Assembly (NCBI GenBank): GCA_964534275.1
Contig: CAZHQG010000009.1
Coordinates: 1 to 64,000 of the forward strand
Direction: 5' to 3'
DNA: 64,000 bases
Origin: HRBIN30 sp964534275
Lineage (GTDB): Bacteria; Desulfobacterota; Binatia; HRBIN30
Positions 25,763 through 34,243 of the stretch are shown here, one piece after another. Position 1 is the first letter of the stretch, and each line of letters begins with the position of its first letter. The notes below the pieces were generated by a model. That model searched no databases. It was not told where the DNA came from and was given only the letters and a program-made list of their open reading frames with translations. The translations under genes and the position numbers were made by a program.

Positions 25763-28432
25763 TCAATCCTGCGGTGCAACCTTCGCTGCTTCCCGCACCA
25801 GGAATCGCGGGCGCAAACGAATGAGCAAGACCGGCAACAACGTCACGGCGCCAACGTAGCTGATCGCCATCCACAAGGCCAACAACGAACCCATCTCCGC
25901 GTTGAAGCGGATGCTCGAAAGCGACCACAGAGCGGTCACCAACGTCATCGACAGCGCTGTGAACGACACTGCCTTGCCCGAAGTGAGCAACGCAGCACGC
26001 ACCGCCTGCTCGACGTTACCAGAGGACCGGATTTCTTCGATTGCCCGGCTGACGATGTAGAGGCCGTAATCGATTCCAAACCCGACCCCGACGGTCACTA
26101 AGGGCAACGTATGGATATTGATACCGATGTTACGCCCGGCCATGTACGCATTGACTAACAAGTTGGCGAGCATCAGCGGCCCAAGTAGGAACAACGGGGC
26201 GGCAAACGACCGATACGTGAACAGCACAATCACGTACATCGTGGCAAACCCAAGCACGTTCATGAGCACATCGTTCCGGAACAGCTCTTCGTTCGCAGCC
26301 GCGAGCACCCCGATCAGCCCGCCCGCGAGCTTGAACACTGCTTTCCACGGGGCGACGACCGTGATCTCCACGACGGATCCGTTGCGCTCCAACGCAAAAT
26401 CGATGAGCGACGCATTGGCAGTTTCGACGGTCAGTGCAGAGCGAAAGCTTGCGAGATCGCCCACCGGTGTACGCCCGACGCGCACGATGCGGTCGCCGCG
26501 TTGGAACGGTCCCGGCCCTGCGTGCTCCGCGGTGGACACGAGCCACGACGGGCCAGCCTGTTCCCACCGCACTGCATCGGACACCGAAGAGATGATGGTG
26601 CGTCCTTTGTCCTCTTCCACCTCGATACCGAGATCTTCGAGCTGGCCGGAAAAGATGAAATCCTTGCAGCGCCGCAAAATCCGGCGAATGTTTTCGCCCT
26701 TGTGGTCCTTGCAAAAGAACGTGACGTGCGCGGTGGTGTAACTCGGATCTACGTACTTCGCAGTTTCGGTGGGCGGGGAACCCGAGAAGTAAATGAAAAA
26801 CAATCCTCCCACATCCACCCAATTGTTCGGAATCACACCCCACTTTGGTTCCAGCTCGTGGAACACCGAATTCACTGCCCGAATGATATCCGCCAACGAG
26901 AAGCTGTAGCCCACGCTTGGATCGCGTTCCAAGGTGCGCTGGAAGCGCTCCATGCGGCGCAAGGTAGCCGGATCTTTCATCGCATCGCGGTCGAGTCCCT
27001 CGGCCACGACAATCAGTGGTTCCACGCCACCAAATTTGTCTTGGATGCGTTGATGGGAAACGTTGTAAGGCGAGTCGGGCCAAAGCAAGGGTGAGGCTGA
27101 CGTCGGGTCGCCAATGATGAGGCCACGCACGAAATACCCTGCAACCCCGGCAGCCACAAGCCAAAACGCCAGAACCGCAAGTTGGCCACGACGGCTCACG
27201 ATCGCGTCAACTGCACGCGTCACAACGCGGCGGAAGATTCCCTCGTCGCGAACGAGCACGATCTCGGGTTCCGGAGCTTTGAGGTAGTAGTAGACGATGG
27301 GATTCAGCAGCAGTTCCGAAATGGTGATTGCGAAAATCCAAAAAGACGCAGTGATGGCAAGCTTCTGCAACATCACTACGGGCACCAGCAAAATCACCAG
27401 GACACCGAGAGCGTCGGTGGTAATCCCGGAAAAGGTCGGCACGAACAGCTCGGCAAAGGCCGCCACAATGGCGCGCCGCTTGTTCCAGCCGTGGCGCTCG
27501 AATTCTTCGTAGTACCGGTCGTGCATTTGAACCGAGTGGCTGACCGCACGTGCGGTAATCAAAAACGGCATCACCAGCATCAGCGGGTCGAGCGAGAACC
27601 CGATAAGCTCGATGAACCCAAGGCCCCAAAAAGCGGCAATGATCCCCGTGATGGTGGGACGCAAGGCTCCACGCCAATCGTGAAAATACAGCCAGCGCAG
27701 CAACCACTCGATGCAATACGCCAGCACGAACACCAAGAGTACGTCACTGGCGTAGTGGTACACCCAGCCGTACAGGCGGGGTTCTCCGGCTACGAAGATT
27801 TCCGTGTTTTCGTCGCGGTACGGGGCAACGACTCGTTCGTTGACCTCGTCGAAGATCCGGCGATAGTCCAGGCGGCCCTCGATAAAGTTGGCACGGATCA
27901 GGGCGGCCTTGTCGTCCAACGAAACCAAAATGCCGTAGATGTTCTCGGCGCTGTGCACGATCCGGCGAATCTCGTCCGCCTGCTCCTGCGTCTTCACCTC
28001 GCCCAACATCACAGGGGTGGCCCGCATGGTGCCCCCCGCCGCAACTTTGAGGTAACGAACCGTGCGGTGCGCAATCGACTCGATTTGGTTGTGGTTCACG
28101 CCATAGACCGTGTCGATGGCCTCGGTCATGCGCCAAATCTTGTTCAGCGTCTCGGGGGTGAAGATCGTGCCTTCTTTCACCTCCACCATGACCATGATGT
28201 TGTTCGCTCCACCGAACGTGCCGGCAAAGCGGTTGTGGATTTTGATGTACGGGTGGCTCTGCGGAAGCAGTTCGCCAAAGCTGGTGACCAACCGAAGTTG
28301 GAACGCACAGTAGGCAAAGAAACCGGTGAGCAAGAGGACACCGATGGTGACCGGGAGGCGGTAGTCGATGAGGCGCTCCCCTAGCCAGTACAGGAGCCGC
28401 TTTTCTTCAGCGACTTGATACTCCATCGCCAT
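25763..28432 (-). CDS. RND/MMPL-family exporter with PDZ-like insert
   Basis: 889-residue inner-membrane protein with duplicated 6-TM halves. TM1 is near 25-45; the first periplasmic loop carries QSHPYIKIHNRFAGTFGG; TM2-6 run to about 400; TM7 is near 415-435; then a second loop and TM8-12 from about 705. It resembles the 'predicted exporters of the RND superfamily' that carry hydrophobic molecules such as hopanoids or lipids. Inside the second loop (about 615-690) is a PDZ-like stretch, GPSWLVSTAEHAGPGPFQRGD...IVRVGRTPVGDLASF. ATG 28432 has GAGGAG 10 nt upstream. It lies 22 bp after the YCF48-like gene. Confidence 0.88.
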   Translation of the reverse strand: MAMEYQVAEEKRLLYWLGERLIDYRLPVTIGVLLLTGFFAYCAFQLRLVTSFGELLPQSHPYIKIHNRFAGTFGGANNIMVMVEVKEGTIFTPETLNKIWRMTEAIDTVYGVNHNQIESIAHRTVRYLKVAAGGTMRATPVMLGEVKTQEQADEIRRIVHSAENIYGILVSLDDKAALIRANFIEGRLDYRRIFDEVNERVVAPYRDENTEIFVAGEPRLYGWVYHYASDVLLVFVLAYCIEWLLRWLYFHDWRGALRPTITGIIAAFWGLGFIELIGFSLDPLMLVMPFLITARAVSHSVQMHDRYYEEFERHGWNKRRAIVAAFAELFVPTFSGITTDALGVLVILLVPVVMLQKLAITASFWIFAITISELLLNPIVYYYLKAPEPEIVLVRDEGIFRRVVTRAVDAIVSRRGQLAVLAFWLVAAGVAGYFVRGLIIGDPTSASPLLWPDSPYNVSHQRIQDKFGGVEPLIVVAEGLDRDAMKDPATLRRMERFQRTLERDPSVGYSFSLADIIRAVNSVFHELEPKWGVIPNNWVDVGGLFFIYFSGSPPTETAKYVDPSYTTAHVTFFCKDHKGENIRRILRRCKDFIFSGQLEDLGIEVEEDKGRTIISSVSDAVRWEQAGPSWLVSTAEHAGPGPFQRGDRIVRVGRTPVGDLASFRSALTVETANASLIDFALERNGSVVEITVVAPWKAVFKLAGGLIGVLAAANEELFRNDVLMNVLGFATMYVIVLFTYRSFAAPLFLLGPLMLANLLVNAYMAGRNIGINIHTLPLVTVGVGFGIDYGLYIVSRAIEEIRSSGNVEQAVRAALLTSGKAVSFTALSMTLVTALWSLSSIRFNAEMGSLLALWMAISYVGAVTLLPVLLIRLRPRFLVREAAKVAPQD

Positions 28433-28454
28433 GGGTCCGTGTCTCCTCGTCTGG

Positions 28455-29540
28455 TTATCCCAGCGCAGGCATCCACACGCGCCCACCATCGCGCGTGTAC
28501 AAAATCAACCCGTAGCCACCCACGATCCAACCAATTTGATCGTTCCACCAAGTCACGCTGCGCAACCACGTGGCGACATCCATGCCCAAAGACGTCGCTT
28601 TCCACGGCTCGCCCGGCACCGCACGACGAAGCACTTGCCCAGAAGAACCGACAATCCACCCGGTACCATCGGGAAACAAAAACGGGGCAAAGAGCGGGTC
28701 GGTCAGGGCCAAGTCGGAGCTCACCGTATCGAGCTTCCAGGTTGTTCCACCGTCGAGCGAGCGGGCGATTTTGCCTTCGAGTCCTACCGCAATCCCCTCG
28801 TTTTGCGGGGTAAACTGCACTCCGAAAAACGTTGGGATGTCCAGCACGTCAACAATTTCCGGACCGAGAAGACTCGTTTCCCGTGCGTGCCAAGTTTGTC
28901 CCCCATCGGTGGTTTGAAACAACCTGCCAAACTCCCCACTAACCCACCCACGTTCCCGATCTAAGAAAAACACGTCATAAAGGATGGGATCTTGTTCGGC
29001 TAATGCCTGGTCAGCCGTGAGCTTCTCTCCGGTCGCGCTGCCAATTTTGTGCAAAGTCCAGGTGCGGCCGCCGTCACGGGTGTGAACTGCAAGCGACCGA
29101 TCGCCCACCGCCCAGCCAAATTCTGCATCGACAAAGTGCACGGAAAACAAGTACGCATTCGTGTTCGTTTGTTGGCGGCTCCAAGACAGCCCGCCGTCCT
29201 CGGTATGCAAGACGATGCCATCCTGCCCCGAGATCCAGCCCCGTTTGGCGTCGACAAAGCGCACCCGATACAGCGCTTCGCTCGTGCCGCTGGGAATCCG
29301 AGTCCAGCTAAAGCCCCCGTCCGCGGTGCGAAGAATTTTCCCCCCGTAACCAACAACGACGGCCGTGTCCGCATCGAGCGCCGCCACATCGAAGAACTTG
29401 TCGCTAATGGAGATCAGCCGTTCCGGCAAAGCGGGCAACGGCTCCTCGACACGGTGGCAACCGGTGACCAGGAGGAACGAGGTCACAACACACACCACAA
29501 GACATCGCCGCACCCGCACGCTGCGCGGTTGGTTCCACAT
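28455..29540 (-). CDS. YCF48/BNR-repeat lipoprotein
   Basis: 361 residues. A lipoprotein signal peptide ends at LLVTGC (lipobox, Cys near 28). Six to seven BNR/Asp-box repeats of the type DGGxTW and GWxVG then form a beta-propeller like the photosystem II assembly factor YCF48. In non-photosynthetic bacteria such lipoproteins commonly sit beside MMPL exporters. First gene of the eight-gene operon that runs to 22042; its promoter should lie in 29541-29700. Confidence 0.87.
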   Translation of the reverse strand: MWNQPRSVRVRRCLVVCVVTSFLLVTGCHRVEEPLPALPERLISISDKFFDVAALDADTAVVVGYGGKILRTADGGFSWTRIPSGTSEALYRVRFVDAKRGWISGQDGIVLHTEDGGLSWSRQQTNTNAYLFSVHFVDAEFGWAVGDRSLAVHTRDGGRTWTLHKIGSATGEKLTADQALAEQDPILYDVFFLDRERGWVSGEFGRLFQTTDGGQTWHARETSLLGPEIVDVLDIPTFFGVQFTPQNEGIAVGLEGKIARSLDGGTTWKLDTVSSDLALTDPLFAPFLFPDGTGWIVGSSGQVLRRAVPGEPWKATSLGMDVATWLRSVTWWNDQIGWIVGGYGLILYTRDGGRVWMPALG

Positions 29541-30202
29541 GCCTCACGCCCTTGTGCAAGCCAAATACCACAAACGAACTCCACGCCAACACAATTCGAC
29601 GTGTCGGGCGATGCTGCAAAACTCGGAAGAAATCGAGAAACGCTTGTCCTATTGCATCGGTTCCGTCCACCACGAGCACAGCGGCTTCGGCGAACGACAC
29701 TTTCGCCGTGCGGAACGAACACCAAGGTTCGCCCCGGCCAACTCCTTCCTTTCTATTTGTTCGAGGATCCGCGTTCGATGCGCGGCGGCAAAAGTGCGCG
29801 GAGACTACGTCCGCCCTTCCGGCTACGTCGCTTTGGCACGGCGGAAGTGAGCGGCCCCACACTCACCCGCCAAGGCGGCCATCGAAAGCGGCTCGCGAGC
29901 GTTCCGATACCCGCATCATTGTACGCAGAATCTCGGCCCTAAGATCGCGGAGAGCTATGTGCGCTGCTGACCCCGTGAAGACGCGGTTGGCCGCGATCAG
30001 GTGGAACAGGTTTTGGGGACACGGGCTTCGCACGTTCTGCCATCGGGACGAACCGCGCCACGCACGGCTCCGACCTACCATTTAACTGACGAGCATGGTT
30101 CGATGCGCCACCGACGGTGGAAGCTGGGCGACTCGTCCAAAACCTTCGCCCGGTGCGAACGCAGCGCAACGGCTGACGAACCACGCACCTGGAACGAGTT
30201 GC
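29541..30202. other. 662-bp region without a recognisable gene
   Basis: Several open frames overlap on both strands, but none has a ribosome binding site, codon pattern or family feature I recognise. The right part should hold no promoter for the gene ending at 30203; the left part should hold that of the YCF48 operon. Confidence 0.5.
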
Positions 30203-31510
30203 TTACACTTCCGGTGGCGTTACCCCGACAACAATCTCGATTCCAAGGCGGGCTGCGGTTTCGCGCGCTTTGACATCGGCATAAGGAGTAACCATGAGTT
30301 TCCGCGTGGCTCGCACCCCGGTACTCGCCTCGTAAACGGCAGCCTTGCGCGCGAACACGGTCACATCTGCGGCGGATACGGACGACTTGATTTCGACTAA
30401 CACGTGCATGCCGTCGCGGACTACGGCGTCGAGCTCCACGTCCGCCGGGTAGCCAAAAATCTCTCCCTGCTCGTCCCGCCCCCGCCAGTGCTCCACGCGC
30501 ACTCCTGGCTGCTCGGTGAACAAAGTCCTCACCGCCTCGCGAAACGTTTCCTCGGCCAGAAGCCCCCAGCGTGCCCCGATGCCGCCCAACGTCCGCTGCA
30601 ACGTGTCGATATCCCTACCTCGTGCTTCCAACAGCTGGCCTTGCACCTCGACTCGCTCCACCAACTTTTCGACTACCAGCGTGAGCCGCTCGAGCCGGTC
30701 GCTGTGTTCGGCCAAGATCCGACCGTGCTCCTCCAACCGCCGGCCTTGCTCCTCCACAGCTTTGGTCAGTCGCTCCAACCGCTCTCCGTGCTCCGCCAGG
30801 ATACGGCTGTGCTCCTCCAACCGCCGCCCCTGCTCCTCTACAGCTTTGGTCAGTCGCTCCAACCGCTCTCCGTGCTCCGCCAGGATACGGCTGTGCTCCT
30901 CCAACCGCCGCCCCTGCTCCTCTACAGCTTTGGTCAGTCGCTCCAACCGCTCCCCATGCTCCGCAAGGATACGGCTGTGCTCCTCCAGCCGCCGCCCCTG
31001 CTCTTCCACAGCGACCGTCAATCGCTCCAGTCGCTCTCCCTGCTCCGCCAAGGTACGGGTGTGCTCCTCTACTGCCGCAGTGAGCCGCTCCAGCCGTTCG
31101 CCCTGTTCCGTGAGAATCCGCCCCTGTTCCTCCAGCCGCCGCCCCTGCTCCTCCACAGCGACCGTCAATCGCTCCAGCCGTTCTCCATGCTCCGCCAAGG
31201 TACGGGTGTGCTCCTCTACTGCTGCAGTGAGCCGCTCCAGCCGCTCGCCCTGTTCCGTGAGAATCCGCCCCTGTTCCTCCAACCGCCGGCCCTGCTCTTC
31301 CGCGTGTGCACTAAATACACGGCGCATCTCGCGGAGCTCGGCAAGCAAAGCAGCCGTCTCTTCCCGGGTCGTAAAGTATTCGCTCAAGCTGGCAAACACC
31401 TGCGCCCGGACCTCCGGGTCTTCGCGCAAAAGGCGCGGCAACTCCTCGCGCAAGATTGTTCGCCAGTCACGCTTCCGCGTGCGAGTTGCCGAAGGGGCCA
31501 TGTCCTTCAT
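30203..31510 (-). CDS. heptad-repeat coiled-coil protein with C-terminal PD-(D/E)XK nuclease-like domain (DUF3782 type)
   Basis: 435 residues in three parts. The N-terminal helical part (1-65) holds LREELPRLLREDPEVRAQV. A very regular coiled coil (about 66-295) is built from 21- and 28-residue units such as AVEEQGRRLEEHSRILAEHG...ERLERLTK. The C-terminal alpha/beta domain (about 300-435) has ELDAVVRDGMHVLVEIKSSV, the D...E-x-K signature of restriction-like nucleases (DUF3782/Uma2-type architecture). Start ATG 31510 (alternative 31501). Flanked by gaps on both sides, so monocistronic. Function is unknown; the domain suggests DNA or RNA cleavage at most as a hypothesis. Confidence 0.8.
   Translation of the reverse strand: MKDMAPSATRTRKRDWRTILREELPRLLREDPEVRAQVFASLSEYFTTREETAALLAELREMRRVFSAHAEEQGRRLEEQGRILTEQGERLERLTAAVEEHTRTLAEHGERLERLTVAVEEQGRRLEEQGRILTEQGERLERLTAAVEEHTRTLAEQGERLERLTVAVEEQGRRLEEHSRILAEHGERLERLTKAVEEQGRRLEEHSRILAEHGERLERLTKAVEEQGRRLEEHSRILAEHGERLERLTKAVEEQGRRLEEHGRILAEHSDRLERLTLVVEKLVERVEVQGQLLEARGRDIDTLQRTLGGIGARWGLLAEETFREAVRTLFTEQPGVRVEHWRGRDEQGEIFGYPADVELDAVVRDGMHVLVEIKSSVSAADVTVFARKAAVYEASTGVRATRKLMVTPYADVKARETAARLGIEIVVGVTPPEV
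30771..31022 (-). repeat. 84-bp tandem repeats in the coiled-coil gene
   Basis: Three adjacent 84-bp units start near 30771, 30855 and 30939 (28 residues = four heptads each). The first two are almost identical. Further 63- and 84-bp relatives extend to about 31290. High identity suggests unequal recombination, with variable copy number preserving frame. Confidence 0.85.
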
Positions 31511-31815
31511 CTACCGCAGCCCGAGGGTTGGCCACAAGACGGCACAGGCCGACTGAAACCCACGAATGTGGACAGCAAGACCCTCGAGGCGGGATCCCGA
31601 GCCGAGAGCTTCGCGGAAACATGTTTGCGAGTTCGCGTTGTCCGCCTAGCTCGCGCGACGCCGGAAAAGACCGGTTTGTTGGCGCTCGCGGTGCAGCCGG
31701 CGGTCGCTCCCCTTCGCAGCGTAAGCCACGCGGACCTCGGGGCGCCCGCAGTTGGGGGCACCGCCCGCAGTAGCCGGTAAGGGTACGCGCAATCGGAGGG
31801 GCGCCGAGGGGCGTC
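31511..31815. other. 305-bp region without a recognisable gene
   Basis: Lies between the coiled-coil gene start and the aroC stop. No coding signal or T-run terminator is seen. It should contain the promoter of the coiled-coil gene. Confidence 0.5.
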
Positions 31816-32904
31816 CTAAACTCTGCCGACCAAGGCGCGCTGCCGCAGATAGTGGTCGGCTAAGACCAGCAAAGCCATGGCTTCTACCATGGGCACGGCC
31901 CGAGGAAGCACACACGGATCGTGGCGGCCTTTACCTTGGATTTTTGCAGGCCGCCCTTCACGGTCGACGGTGTTTTGCTCTGCGGCAATGGTTGCAGTGG
32001 GTTTGAACGCAACCCGGAAGTAAATCTCCTCGCCGTTGCTGATCCCTCCTTGAACTCCGCCCGAGCGGTTCGTTGCAGTACGGATCCGCCCACTTGCATC
32101 GGTCACAAAGGGATCGTTGTGTTCCAGTCCGGTCAGTCGCGTTCCCGCGAAACCACTGCCGATCTCGAATCCTTTCGATGCTGGCAAGGACAGCATCGCC
32201 TTCGCCAGGTCGGCCTCGAGGCGATCGAACACTGGCTCGCCCAACCCCGGGGGCACGTTCCGACAAACGCACTCGACGACCCCGCCGAGAGAGTTGCCCT
32301 CGCGCCGGGCAGCCTCGATGCGTTCCGCCATCCGTGCTGCGGCTTCAGCGTCGGGACAGCGCACGGGATTGGACTCCACTTGATCGATCGTAACCTTTCC
32401 ACGGTCTACGTTCGCCTCGATGGTGTGCACACTATGCACCCACGCAAGCACTTCCACCCCGGCAAGTTCCTTCAATAGCTTCCGTGCGATCGCGCCGGCA
32501 GCCACGCGGCCCACCGTTTCGCGAGCAGATGCACGCCCACCACCTTGCCAGTTGCGAATGCCGTACTTCGCCTCGTACGTGTAATCCGCATGTGACGGGC
32601 GATACAGTTCTTTGAATCCCTCGTAAGCCGAGGGCCGCGCATCCGTGTTCCGCACCAGGATGGCGATCGGCGTGCCCAGGGTCATCCCTTCGAACACACC
32701 CGAAAGAAGCTCGGCTCGATCGGCTTCTTGTCGGGCAGTCGTCAATCGGCTCTGGCCCGGACGCCGCCGATCCAGATCCCGCTGGATGTCTTCGACACTC
32801 AACGGAAGCCGGGGCGGGCACCCGTCGACCACCACACCCACGGCACCCCCGTGGGATTCCCCAAACGTACTGACCCGGAAGAGATGGCCGAACATCGAGC
32901 CCAT
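31816..32904 (-). CDS. aroC: chorismate synthase
   Basis: Last step of the shikimate pathway: 5-enolpyruvylshikimate-3-phosphate to chorismate, with reduced FMN. 362 residues with family signatures GESHGGAVGVVVDGCPP (start, about 16-32), RRPGQSRLTTARQE, RNWQGGGRASARETVGRVAAGAIA-type block (shown at about 118-140) and RSGGVQGGISNGEEI. ATG 32904 is used; an in-frame ATG 32895 follows. It lies 55 bp downstream of the SDR gene. Confidence 0.95.
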   Translation of the reverse strand: MGSMFGHLFRVSTFGESHGGAVGVVVDGCPPRLPLSVEDIQRDLDRRRPGQSRLTTARQEADRAELLSGVFEGMTLGTPIAILVRNTDARPSAYEGFKELYRPSHADYTYEAKYGIRNWQGGGRASARETVGRVAAGAIARKLLKELAGVEVLAWVHSVHTIEANVDRGKVTIDQVESNPVRCPDAEAAARMAERIEAARREGNSLGGVVECVCRNVPPGLGEPVFDRLEADLAKAMLSLPASKGFEIGSGFAGTRLTGLEHNDPFVTDASGRIRTATNRSGGVQGGISNGEEIYFRVAFKPTATIAAEQNTVDREGRPAKIQGKGRHDPCVLPRAVPMVEAMALLVLADHYLRQRALVGRV

Positions 32905-32959
32905 GCCGTCGGCACCTTAGGAGAGGCAGGCAGCGCACTCAAGCGACCGCTTAGCCCGT

Positions 32960-33826
32960 TCAATCTTCTTCGACTTCGCCCAGCTGCTTGCCTGCACGGG
33001 AGCGCGCTCTGGCCTTCTCCAACACTTCGGGAGGCACCGGATCGGCCTTCTGCATTCCCCAACGAAGAAGGCTCGGAAAGGCCAAGCGGAGGAACCGTGC
33101 ACTCATGAGCATCGGGTTCCTTCGCGGCACCGTTACCTCGTAAAGCCGGCGCTGGATGCAATCGAAGATCGCCTGGACCACGATCGATGGTGGGTACTTC
33201 TTGCCCCGATACGACGGAGGCTCATCCTCCTTGAGCCAGATTTCTGTGTCGATCGGACCAGGATGCACCAACACGACGTGGATGTTCGACCCTTCGAGGT
33301 CGTGCCACAACCCCTCGGTGAACGCACTCAGAGCGGCTTTCGAGGCGGCATACAGGGCCTCCCGCGGCGGGGTGACTTTCGCTGCAAAGGAGGAAACGTT
33401 GACAATGTTTCCACCGCCTTGGCGCAGCATCGCTGGAATCGCAGCAAACGTGGTCCACACCGCCGAAAGAAAGTTGATGCGCATGACCGCCTCCGCTTCC
33501 TCGGCGCGTGTGTGGTACACATGCTTGTGTTTGGAAATTGCGGCGTTGTTGACCAACACGTCGATCCGCCCTAGGCGCTCCAGCGTCGTAGCCACGATGC
33601 TCTCTGCAAACGCTCGGTCGCCAACGTCGCCCGCCAAGAAAAAGGATTCCGGCGTATGCTTTCGGCAGTTGGCAATGACTGCGTCGAGCAGGTGGGCACG
33701 GCGAGCGACCGCTACCACCGTTGCTCCTCGCTCGGCAAACATCTGCGCCGCTTCGGCACCGATACCCGAAGATGCTCCGGTGATGAGGACAACCTTGCCG
33801 GCAAATGTCTCGGCCACCTTCCTCAT
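32960..33826 (-). CDS. short-chain dehydrogenase/reductase
   Basis: 288 residues, classical SDR. Cofactor motif TGASSGIG is near 16-23, NNAA near 92-95, the catalytic serine is in NVSSFAAK, and the YAASK motif has Tyr and Lys. The C-terminal extension (SARFLRLAFPSLLRWGMQK) looks membrane-associating, as in DHRS7-like SDRs. Start ATG 33826 is chosen because the Rossmann fold begins nine residues later; the ribosome binding site is weak. The substrate is unknown. It may be co-transcribed with aroC. Confidence 0.85.
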   Translation of the reverse strand: MRKVAETFAGKVVLITGASSGIGAEAAQMFAERGATVVAVARRAHLLDAVIANCRKHTPESFFLAGDVGDRAFAESIVATTLERLGRIDVLVNNAAISKHKHVYHTRAEEAEAVMRINFLSAVWTTFAAIPAMLRQGGGNIVNVSSFAAKVTPPREALYAASKAALSAFTEGLWHDLEGSNIHVVLVHPGPIDTEIWLKEDEPPSYRGKKYPPSIVVQAIFDCIQRRLYEVTVPRRNPMLMSARFLRLAFPSLLRWGMQKADPVPPEVLEKARARSRAGKQLGEVEED

Positions 33827-34243
33827 GCGGGATGCACAAACCCTTACACCGTGCGCACGCTCCGACACAAGCAGTGCGCCTCGCTGCCCTGCTCCCAGCA
33901 CACCGTCGGACGCGACCTGTTCCGGGCGCGCAACACTCCGACCCCGTTGCCACAATGCGATAGCGACAGCCCCGTAAACGAATCGCAGATCAGCTCGCCC
34001 GCCGCGCTGCCAAGGCCGCCGAGGTGTCCGCGTCTCACCTGCCCTTGCCCAACCTAGGCCCACCGCCACGAACAGCTCACACATGGCCCCGAGCATTCAT
34101 TTGGCGCGCGGATGCCCATCGTGGGGCGACTTGGCGGGTCAGCGCATCCCTCTTATCGCAGCATGACCCTTCGTGATCTCCGCGGCGGCGGTTGGCCACC
34201 CTTGAATTTCCAGGCGCCCGAACCGCACGGCCGCAGATCGCGC
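33827..34243. other. 417-bp region without a recognisable gene
   Basis: The SDR frame stays open upstream to 34096, but that extension has no homology-like features. No other coding signal is seen. Confidence 0.5.

Noticed and set aside
30404..31780. 458-codon plus-strand frame with Leu/Gln/Pro repeats
   Set aside because: It is the exact antisense of the heptad-repeat gene; repeats come from the coding strand and there is no suitable start.
33827..34096. N-terminal extension of the SDR protein
   Set aside because: The Rossmann fold starts right after ATG 33826; the extension is Arg-rich and unlike any SDR.
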